From DATDWC01 sp035289805 (lineage in GTDB: Bacteria > Patescibacteriota > Gracilibacteria > Peribacterales > Peribacteraceae), in assembly GCA_035289805.1 (NCBI GenBank), contig DATDWC010000061.1, positions 1 through 11,191 on the forward strand: a stretch of DNA of 11,191 bases. The letters are read 5' to 3'. Under the pieces are notes generated by a model. That model saw nothing but the letters and a program-made list of their open reading frames with translations. It had not been told where the DNA came from and ran no database searches. Both the position numbers and the translations under genes were made by a program. Each line of letters starts with the position of its first letter. The stretch's first letter is position 1. Shown in pieces: positions 5,996 through 11,191 of this stretch.

Positions 5996-6706
5996 ATGTC
6001 TCAGTACAAAAGAATCATGTTGAAGCTCTCTGGCGAGGCGCTCGCCGGTACTTCCGATTTTGGATTGGAGAAAGATGCGCTCCACAGAATCGCAGAGGAA
6101 ATCGTGATGGCAAAAAAGGAGGGGGTGAGTATTGCAGTGACTGTGGGTGGTGGCAACATCTGGCGGTTCCGTGATCAAAAGGAATCGGGGATCGAGCGCA
6201 CGGCATCGGATGCCATGGGTATGCTTGCGACGATCATGAATGCGGTGGGCTTGCAGGCTGCGATCGAAGACTTAGGTGCTGAGAGCCGTGTCTGCTCTGC
6301 GATCGATGTGCCACAACTTGCAGAGCCCTACCTCAAACGCCGTGCCATTCGCCACATCGAGAAGGATCGCATTGTGATCTGTGCCGGTGGTACGGGGAAT
6401 CCATACTTCACTACGGATAGTGCCGCAGCACTCCGCGCACTGGAGCTCAACTGCGATGTGATCCTCAAAGCCACGAATGTGGATGGCGTTTACGATAAGG
6501 ATCCAAAGAAATTCAAAGACGCAAAAAAGTACGATACGCTTACGCTGCAGGAGGCAATCGAAAAGGGTCTTGGGGTGATGGATCAGGCAGCCTTAAGCCT
6601 CTGCAGGGAGCAGGGGATTGGCGTCGTCGTCTTTGATTTCTCAGTCCCGGGGAATCTCCTGAGAGTGGTGAAGGGAGAGAAGGTGGGGACGAGGGTGAGG
6701 GTGTGA
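5996..6706 (+). CDS. pyrH: UMP kinase PyrH
   Basis: PyrH phosphorylates UMP to UDP with ATP in pyrimidine nucleotide synthesis and is a cytosolic hexamer in bacteria of the amino-acid-kinase fold. The 236-residue product has the usual length. Motifs: YKRIMLKLSGEALAG at the N-terminus (catalytic-site Lys and Gly-rich loop), TVGGGNIW, the highly conserved GGTGNPYFTTDSAAALRALE, ILKATNVDGVYDKDPKKF, and the C-terminal VMDQAALSLC and GEKVGTRV. An in-frame ATG at 5984 would add MAGA, but it falls inside a candidate -10 box, and homologues begin close to the YKR motif, so the ATG at 5996 is preferred. It may be transcribed alone or with the membrane protein gene 35 nt upstream. It converges on the LuxR-type regulator gene with 13 nt between the stops. 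Confidence 0.95.
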   Translation: MSQYKRIMLKLSGEALAGTSDFGLEKDALHRIAEEIVMAKKEGVSIAVTVGGGNIWRFRDQKESGIERTASDAMGMLATIMNAVGLQAAIEDLGAESRVCSAIDVPQLAEPYLKRRAIRHIEKDRIVICAGGTGNPYFTTDSAAALRALELNCDVILKATNVDGVYDKDPKKFKDAKKYDTLTLQEAIEKGLGVMDQAALSLCREQGIGVVVFDFSVPGNLLRVVKGEKVGTRVRV

Positions 6707-6719
6707 TGTTTTTTCAGTG

Positions 6720-7871
6720 TCACTCATTTGTTTCTTCCTCTTTCACTCTCTTTTCTTTTCCCTTCAATACCTTCCTACTATTTTTCTCGCCCCCTGTTTC
6801 CCTCCGCCTCTTCCAAATCTTCCATGCGTCGACTGCATCAAGGCGTGTGTCTACCCCAAATAGTTCCAGAATATCATGCACATGATTCTTGACAGTGTAG
6901 AGCGAGACACTAAGTCTTCGCGCAATCTGCTTATTCGACAACCTCTCCGCAAGTAATTCTAAAACTTCTTGTCTTCTGGCTGTGATCTTTATCTCCGTAT
7001 CACTCTGCTCACCGTCCATGGTTATGTTTTCGGGTGTGCGTGATACTTCCAGCATCTGTTTCCACCTACGCTTCAATCTGCTGTTATCCTCGCAAAGGTA
7101 GTTGGTATATTCCCGATTCCAAGCTTCCCAATCAATTGGTTGCTCTTGTTGCACTTCTATTTTTGGATGAGAAGATTTTTGTTTTTGCAACTGGTCTAAA
7201 AGAAAGTTTGCCAGTTGTTTTTGAATAGTGGTGGATGCGAACCATCTTTTTTTAAGGATGGCATCCACTGCGCGTGGAGAATCCGCAAGGATATCATCGA
7301 TATCAAGGTACCCTCTTATCTGTAATGCGGTGATGGCGTGCTCTACGATGCCTGCTCTGTTGATAGTCTGATATACATCGGGAGATACAAACGCTCCTTT
7401 CGCGGCATTCGGATCATAGAGGATGCAGGCACGTGACACTCCATCTTCCTGCACCTGCCCTCTGAGTATTTGCTGATATTCAGGAAGAGCAAAAGCACGA
7501 GTAAACTCGTTGATTGGAGCAAAAATCACATCACTATTTTGCAATTTCCCTCTTGCATCCCTCTGTGTTTTCTTTAAGTCTTTATCACCAGTTACATCAT
7601 CATCTGATAGAAAGGCGTCATCGGTGGTAAAACAGTGGCAACGAATCTCGTGTTCACCGAGAACTATTTTCATTTCTTCGCGCAGTTTATCCGACCAATG
7701 GGCGATGAACACCTGGATTTCCTTTTTCGTAGGCTGTTCGGACTCTCTCTCTGGAGTATCTCCCCCTTTTATCACAGTGCTCTTCGGGGCATCGCCGCTC
7801 GCTGATGCTTTTTTTGCCATATGGTGAAAGGAGGGGAATGGTAGAAGAGCGGAGCGATTGCTGCAACTCAT
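6720..7871 (-). CDS. LuxR-type HTH regulator with a novel N-terminal alpha/beta domain
   Basis: Probable DNA-binding transcription regulator, 383 residues from the ATG at 7871. Residues 1-50 are polar and probably disordered. Residues 51-230 form an unrecognised alpha/beta domain (QVFIAHW at 53-59, SDVIFAP at 113-119, ILYDP at 150-154, TINR at 169-172, KRWF at 208-211) shared with the upstream gene. A helical linker follows (about 245-285), then a clear LuxR/GerE helix-turn-helix at 296-354 (ITARRQEVLELLAERLSNKQ, TVKNHVHDIL), then a Lys/Glu-rich tail. The domain is where a receiver would lie, but the receiver Asp and acidic pocket are not visible. The start overlaps the upstream stop (ATGA), implying coupling; an ATG at 7820 (MAKKASASG) is the alternative start. 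It is the last gene of a kinase operon. Base composition looks lower in GC than purA or pyrH. Confidence 0.85.
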   Translation of the reverse strand: MSCSNRSALLPFPSFHHMAKKASASGDAPKSTVIKGGDTPERESEQPTKKEIQVFIAHWSDKLREEMKIVLGEHEIRCHCFTTDDAFLSDDDVTGDKDLKKTQRDARGKLQNSDVIFAPINEFTRAFALPEYQQILRGQVQEDGVSRACILYDPNAAKGAFVSPDVYQTINRAGIVEHAITALQIRGYLDIDDILADSPRAVDAILKKRWFASTTIQKQLANFLLDQLQKQKSSHPKIEVQQEQPIDWEAWNREYTNYLCEDNSRLKRRWKQMLEVSRTPENITMDGEQSDTEIKITARRQEVLELLAERLSNKQIARRLSVSLYTVKNHVHDILELFGVDTRLDAVDAWKIWKRRRETGGEKNSRKVLKGKEKRVKEEETNE

Positions 7872-8692
7872 CGGGGAACGCTTTTCCACTGTTTTTCCAG
7901 TTGTTCCTGCTTCCAGAGGAGATCTCCCAGTACTTCCTGAAGGAATGTTCTGAAATCGGTGATTCCAGAGGCAATGGCAGGATAGGGTATAGCGTCTCGC
8001 GGCGATGCTGGCGCTGATTGCTTCTCATGCTCGTCGAATCGGTCCATCACTGTTTGTACAAGATGAGGATTTGTGGAAGAAGAAAAACACCATCGCTGCT
8101 CACAAATAGCCTTGTAAGAAATTTGGGCATCGTCTTTGACGTGCTTAAGATCCAAAAACACTTTCACTCCATGCGCAATTCCTTCTCCCACGATTCCAAT
8201 CCTATTGATGGTGCTCTCAACATTTGCCGATGCTGCCACTATCTCTCTTGCTACCCGAGGATCGTACAAAATCCCGGCAGGAACTATTCCATTGTTATTC
8301 TTCATTGCTTTTGTTTTCCATTGCTCGAGTTCGGGTGTACGGAAGAGAGAGAGCGGACCAAAAAATATCCTCGTTTTCCTCAGGATTCCTTTTGCTTCCT
8401 TGTTCTTTTCTCCCGTCTTCAGATCACGATCAGGATCGAGTTCGTAATAGTCGATTCCTGCTCCGAGTGCATCGATGATCTCCCTGCGTTTTGCCTCTTC
8501 CCAATGCGCAACACACACTGTTCGTTTTCCGCCGCTGTGTTTCCTTGCTGGCGGCGTTTCCTTATGAAGTCTCAGGACATGAGTACCATCCGGAGTAAAT
8601 TGGCCGGCGCGAGCGGTGTTCTCTGATATAGGGAAAAGTGAGAGGAGGGGAATCGTACGCGTAGAACAGATTCCTCTGCAATGGAATATCAC
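7868..8692 (-). CDS. Paralogue of the LuxR regulator's N-terminal domain, without the HTH
   Basis: I do not recognise the family, but the 274-residue product clearly resembles the regulator encoded just downstream. Shared landmarks in the same order: VAHW (61-64), DRDLK (88-92) and KGIL (101-104), IFFGPLSLF (109-117), ILYDP (141-145), TINRIGIV (161-168), RWCFSSST (200-207), and a C-terminal helical linker (about 244-271) matching the linker before the partner's HTH. It stops where the DNA-binding domain would begin. It may be an adaptor or sensor that hetero-oligomerises with the regulator; that is inference. No signal peptide or membrane helix is convincing. The start is uncertain: the GTG at 8692 is the only good candidate before the conserved domain and has no ribosome binding site. 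It follows the kinase stop by 23 nt and overlaps the next gene by 4 nt (ATGA). Confidence 0.75.
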   Translation of the reverse strand: MIFHCRGICSTRTIPLLSLFPISENTARAGQFTPDGTHVLRLHKETPPARKHSGGKRTVCVAHWEEAKRREIIDALGAGIDYYELDPDRDLKTGEKNKEAKGILRKTRIFFGPLSLFRTPELEQWKTKAMKNNNGIVPAGILYDPRVAREIVAASANVESTINRIGIVGEGIAHGVKVFLDLKHVKDDAQISYKAICEQRWCFSSSTNPHLVQTVMDRFDEHEKQSAPASPRDAIPYPAIASGITDFRTFLQEVLGDLLWKQEQLEKQWKSVPR

Positions 8693-8715
8693 AGTATCCG
8701 GGGGGAGATATCCCC

Positions 8716-9789
8716 TTATACCACTTTTGCAGGTTCTAATACCTCAATTCGAGGTAGTGCATCATCAATAGTGTCTATGATTTCCTTTGCGCTTTGGGGA
8801 CGTTTTTTTGGAGAGGGATCCACTGTAGTCTGAAACATATTCTCGATTGCCGTGAGAGTCTTTCTGGGTATCTCCACCTGTTCTTGCGTGAATGAAGATC
8901 GATTGTCACGTTTATTGTGCTCGCTTCCGATGGCAAATCGATCATGAAGGTGAGCGAACATCGGTTCCCCGTGTAGGAGAGTGAAGGCGACACAACCCAG
9001 AGAATAGATATCCGATTGTTCGTTTGTTTTCCACGCATCTCTAAAAGCTTCTGGAGACATGTAATGCGCTGTTCCCAAAGCGGTGCCCTGGATCGTGAGG
9101 GAATGGTCATCCCTTGTGTGTCCAGTACTATCTCGGGGGATCCTGCCTGCGATACCGTAGTCGAAAAGTGTGATGAAGAAGGTGCGAGGATCAATGAACA
9201 TGTTGCCCGGCTTAATATCCCGATGCACGATATTTGCTGAATGGATGGAGAGAAGCGCTTCTGCAAGGCTTCGGATGGTCTTCAGTGTTTCCACAAGGGT
9301 GAGTGTACCTTTCTGCTCCAGATAATGGCGGAGAGTGAGCTCTCCACGCTCCATGACAAGAAAATGATTACCATATTTCGTATCTCCATCCCCTGCTGCT
9401 TCGAAAGCATCATACACGGTAATGGAATGAGGATTACTGCTGAATTGCCCGGCAATCTGGGCCTCCCGGCGCGCACGGGAGAGATCGGTATTCTTTACTG
9501 CCTTGATTGCCACTTCCCGCTTCAATCTTTTTTGCACTCCGCCGAAGACGGTACAGCTGCTTCCTGGCGCAATTTCCTCTGTGAGAAGAATGTCGCGAGA
9601 AAGATAGGGTAGGGCGGGTGGTTTTCTCTTCAGAGTTTCAGCAATCAGCCATTCAGTCATTTTTGTCTCCTTTTGCAGACGATCCAGAGCAATTCGCTGG
9701 GCAGGGCTACATCGACTGAGGATATTTTCGATATCACCACCAATTCCATTTCTTTGCTCATTCCTCTGTGATTTTGAGGGTCGAGCCAT
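8716..9789 (-). CDS. Hanks-type (eukaryotic-like) Ser/Thr protein kinase
   Basis: Cytosolic Ser/Thr kinase of 357 residues from the ATG at 9789. A helical N-terminal extension of about 65 residues (unrecognised) precedes the kinase domain at about 66-350. Visible elements: ATP-binding Lys96 (VAIK), probable helix-C Glu109, catalytic loop HRDIKPGN with Asp191, Lys193 and Asn196, Mg-binding Asp210 in DYG rather than DFG, GTAHYMSPEA ending the activation segment, and SDIYSLGCVAF with Asp260. The glycine loop is degenerate (EEIAPGSSCTVF). All core catalytic residues remain, so activity is likely. There is no transmembrane helix and no PASTA or other sensor domain, unlike PknB-type kinases. A TTG start at 9828 would lie in the -35 box, so 9789 is preferred. 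It heads an operon with the two paralogous regulators and diverges from a membrane protein gene. Confidence 0.93.
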   Translation of the reverse strand: MARPSKSQRNEQRNGIGGDIENILSRCSPAQRIALDRLQKETKMTEWLIAETLKRKPPALPYLSRDILLTEEIAPGSSCTVFGGVQKRLKREVAIKAVKNTDLSRARREAQIAGQFSSNPHSITVYDAFEAAGDGDTKYGNHFLVMERGELTLRHYLEQKGTLTLVETLKTIRSLAEALLSIHSANIVHRDIKPGNMFIDPRTFFITLFDYGIAGRIPRDSTGHTRDDHSLTIQGTALGTAHYMSPEAFRDAWKTNEQSDIYSLGCVAFTLLHGEPMFAHLHDRFAIGSEHNKRDNRSSFTQEQVEIPRKTLTAIENMFQTTVDPSPKKRPQSAKEIIDTIDDALPRIEVLEPAKVV

Positions 9790-9799
9790 CGCAGGGGAA

Positions 9800-9828
9800 A
9801 CACTAGGGCTGCGTTTGGGGAGCGTCAA
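9800..9828 (-). promoter_or_regulatory. Candidate promoter of the kinase operon
   Basis: On the minus strand TTGACG (5/6 to the -35 consensus, 9828-9823) and TAGTGT (weak -10, 9805-9800) are separated by 17 nt, and the -10 ends 10 nt before the ATG at 9789. The geometry is ideal, but the -10 matches only 3 of 6 bases, so an activator may be needed. Confidence 0.45.
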
Positions 9829-9833
9829 TCAGG

Positions 9834-9876
9834 TTCCAGTCTATTTCCAGAAATATAGTATTACCTGTTGAAATAT
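9834..9876. promoter_or_regulatory. Candidate operator between kinase and membrane-protein genes
   Basis: The gap contains a perfect palindrome TATTTC-CA-GAAATA (9842-9855), a further GAAATAT (9870-9876) exactly 20 bp after the one at 9850, and TTCCAG repeated 11 bp apart (9834 and 9845). The helical spacing and the place between two divergent promoters suggest a regulator site, perhaps for the HTH protein of the operon. Confidence 0.4.
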
Positions 9877-9897
9877 CCTCGCGAGTGCCTCTAGAGT
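9868..9897 (+). promoter_or_regulatory. Candidate promoter of the membrane protein at 9905
   Basis: TTGAAA (5/6, 9868-9873) and TAGAGT (4/6, 9892-9897) are 18 nt apart. The -10 ends 7 nt before the ATG, so the transcript would be leaderless. Its -35 overlaps a GAAATAT repeat. Confidence 0.4.
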
Positions 9898-9904
9898 ACT
9901 TCTC

Positions 9905-10879
9905 ATGAATCAAGAAAGAGGTAATCCTGACATTGATAGAGGCATTCAGATGCTAGCGCAAGCAGCGTCGGAGCTTGCACGGGGTCCGGATGAAGACGGA
10001 GTACAGGATGGCGCTTCGCCGATTGAAGATACAATCAGGGATCTCTTACAAACTTCATCTTCAGGAGTGGCGGAAAAACTGATAACTTCTCCAACAAAGT
10101 CGAGAATTTTTCGTGCGAGTGTGGGTGTTACAGCAGCAGCATTTGTCGTTGTAGGAATTGCACTATTGCAGAAAGGGAAAGATGGTGGTGAACCGGGCAC
10201 CAGGCAAGCAGCAGCACAAGGAGTGGAACCCGGAGATCCAGACACGGGAAAAAGGGCAGAGAAAAAGGCTGGCGAAACACCGACGACCGCTACTATTCCG
10301 AAAGATCTAGGGACATTTCCAATGAATCTGGATACAAGGTTTGAAGATATCGGTACACTCGAAGATTGGCGAACACACAGCGTCATCGGACGCCTCGAAG
10401 AGAGCGGCTATACGGTGTTTCTCACTTTTCGGCGCGACACAGTGGATGAGAAACAAATAGACAGAAAATTTTTCATCGCGTCCAAGGAAGGAACTATGTT
10501 CATGCTCTCGCCAAGCAGGAAGCCGCATTTCGACGGATATATTCTCTATTCGGAAGACCGTGGCACCACGTTTCAACGCACGCTCATTCCTCCGCCCGGG
10601 GATGCAAATGCAAACCCCAACTACTCAGTAACGCATTCCAAGGAAATCTCCACATTCCTCATGGGGATGAAAGTAGATCCGGGCACTTTTACATTGAAGG
10701 AGAAAATGGAAACATCCATGCCCGCTGCCTTTTGTGGAGGGCTTCCCCTCTCAGAGATTCTCCCTGGTAAATCAAAAGAAGAGATTGAGAAATTACTCGA
10801 GAAACAAACAGGAACCGACCTGGGAGCTGAATTTCGAAAGGCGGTCTATGCTGAAAATCACAGGAATGCTCAAAAATAG
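9905..10879 (+). CDS. Single-pass membrane protein, divergent partner of the kinase operon
   Basis: I do not recognise the family. The 324-residue product has a polar, acidic N-terminal region (1-66), a basic flank (SPTKSRIFR) and one hydrophobic helix at about 71-88 (ASVGVTAAAFVVVGIALL). An Ala/Gly/Glu/Lys-rich low-complexity linker reaches about 130, followed by a mixed alpha/beta domain to the C-terminus with phrases such as YTVFLTFRRDTV and GYILYSEDRGTTF. The basic residues just before the helix favour an N-in topology, leaving the C-terminal domain outside. The cytosolic part has several Ser/Thr residues (TSSSGVAEKLITSPTKS) that could be kinase targets; that is speculation. It shares a 115-nt control region with the kinase and could sense outside signals for it. 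The ATG at 9905 lacks a ribosome binding site. Confidence 0.8.
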   Translation: MNQERGNPDIDRGIQMLAQAASELARGPDEDGVQDGASPIEDTIRDLLQTSSSGVAEKLITSPTKSRIFRASVGVTAAAFVVVGIALLQKGKDGGEPGTRQAAAQGVEPGDPDTGKRAEKKAGETPTTATIPKDLGTFPMNLDTRFEDIGTLEDWRTHSVIGRLEESGYTVFLTFRRDTVDEKQIDRKFFIASKEGTMFMLSPSRKPHFDGYILYSEDRGTTFQRTLIPPPGDANANPNYSVTHSKEISTFLMGMKVDPGTFTLKEKMETSMPAAFCGGLPLSEILPGKSKEEIEKLLEKQTGTDLGAEFRKAVYAENHRNAQK

Positions 10880-10923
10880 CTTATTTGAAGCAAATCCTGA
10901 GTATGGAGCAAAAAATAAATATA

Positions 10924-10932
10924 TGCTACAAT
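10924..10932 (+). promoter_or_regulatory. Extended -10 promoter of the gene at 10949
   Basis: TGCTACAAT (TGn plus TACAAT, 5/6) ends 16 nt before the ATG, identical to the tRNA-Arg box. A GGTGG in the short leader could be a weak ribosome binding site. Confidence 0.55.
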
Positions 10933-10948
10933 GGTGGAAAGACAAAAC

Positions 10949-11191
10949 ATGAAACATAAAGAACATTTTCTCATCGGCCTTCTGCCTGTGGCATTTCTAT
11001 TGGGTATGGCAGTGGCGACGTTGCCGGTTGTATCCACTCTTCTCATCTTCCCCTCCTCTCTTGGGGTAATGCCGGAAACGAATATGGGTGATGGAACTTG
11101 CGGCGATGGATCCTGCGATTCCATGAATGGCGAAACCTGCGATACGTGCCCCGATGATTGCGGAACCGCCTGCTCGTTGACGGCTGATCCG
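10949..11191 (+). CDS. Secreted or membrane-anchored Cys-rich protein, N-terminal part (cut by window edge)
   Basis: 81 residues are visible, open to the right edge. A basic start (MKHKEH) and a long hydrophobic stretch (about 7-34) form a signal peptide or membrane anchor. Residues 48-75 are Cys-rich: CGDGSCDSMNGETCDTCPDD is close to the CGDG-C-x-NGE-C-x-C-x-DC motif seen repeated in extracellular proteins of several environmental bacteria, where disulfides or metal binding are presumed. The protein is probably large and surface-located, but the main domains lie beyond the window. This frame is supported by an extended -10 16 nt upstream. It is a separate transcription unit from the membrane protein gene that ends 69 nt earlier. 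Confidence 0.75.
   Translation, partial: MKHKEHFLIGLLPVAFLLGMAVATLPVVSTLLIFPSSLGVMPETNMGDGTCGDGSCDSMNGETCDTCPDDCGTACSLTADP

Noticed and set aside
6707..6719. T6 run after pyrH as a rho-independent terminator
   Set aside because: No hairpin precedes it; the preceding sequence is G-rich without an inverted repeat.
7868..8692. The HTH-less paralogue as a frameshifted remnant of a full regulator
   Set aside because: It aligns through the linker, ends cleanly at a stop overlapping the next start (ATGA), and no HTH-coding sequence is left over between the two genes.
8702..8715. GGGGA/TCCCC stem between the kinase and the next gene as a terminator
   Set aside because: There is no T-run, the stem is only 5 bp, and both genes are on the same strand 23 nt apart.
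9790..9828. TTG start adding 13 residues to the kinase
   Set aside because: The codon sits in the TTGACG box; the ATG at 9789 follows a well-spaced promoter.

Overview
The window looks like chromosome of a member of the candidate phyla radiation (Patescibacteria), possibly the Peregrinibacteria/Peribacteria side. This is inferred from gene style, not from a marker search. The hints are a compact layout with tail-to-tail genes separated by 7 to 13 nt or overlapping by 4 nt, a receiver-only response regulator of the type common in these bacteria, type IV pilin-like genes, and almost no Shine-Dalgarno sequences. TGA is a stop here (it ends pyrH and two regulatory genes), so the UGA-to-Gly code of Gracilibacteria/Absconditabacteria does not apply.

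Layout. (1) 1-861, minus: N-terminal part of recG, running off the left edge. (2) 932-1327, plus: small unknown protein. (3) 1335-2591, minus: purA, full length. (4) 2624-4845, plus: two overlapping type IV pilin-like genes; the first has a seven-repeat FG-GAP/VCBS beta-propeller inserted in its head. (5) 4842-5228, minus: receiver-only response regulator. (6) 5350-5426, minus: tRNA-Arg(UCU) with encoded CCA. (7) 5490-6706, plus: Tic20/DUF4870-like membrane protein, then pyrH. (8) 6720-9789, minus: an apparent operon of a Hanks-type Ser/Thr kinase, a protein of an unrecognised alpha/beta domain, and a paralogue of that protein carrying a C-terminal LuxR-type helix-turn-helix. (9) 9905-10879, plus: a single-pass membrane protein transcribed divergently from the kinase. 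(10) 10949 to the right edge, plus: start of a secreted or membrane-anchored Cys-rich protein.

How the genes fit together. recG, purA, pyrH and the tRNA are housekeeping. The pilin pair and the neighbouring response regulator may belong to surface pili; the propeller pilin is a plausible adhesin or tip subunit. The 6720-10879 block reads as a self-contained signalling module: membrane protein, cytosolic kinase, two paralogous adaptor or sensor proteins and a DNA-binding output. The shared 9790-9904 gap carries half-site repeats that could be the operator.

Promoters follow a common plan: an extended -10 (TGn plus a TATAAT-like hexamer) sits 8 to 16 nt ahead of the start codon, so many transcripts should be leaderless or nearly so. 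This also decides several starts, because the longest ORFs of purA, pyrH and the response regulator begin inside their own -10 boxes. Nothing resembling CRISPR, IS elements, phage genes or rRNA is visible.
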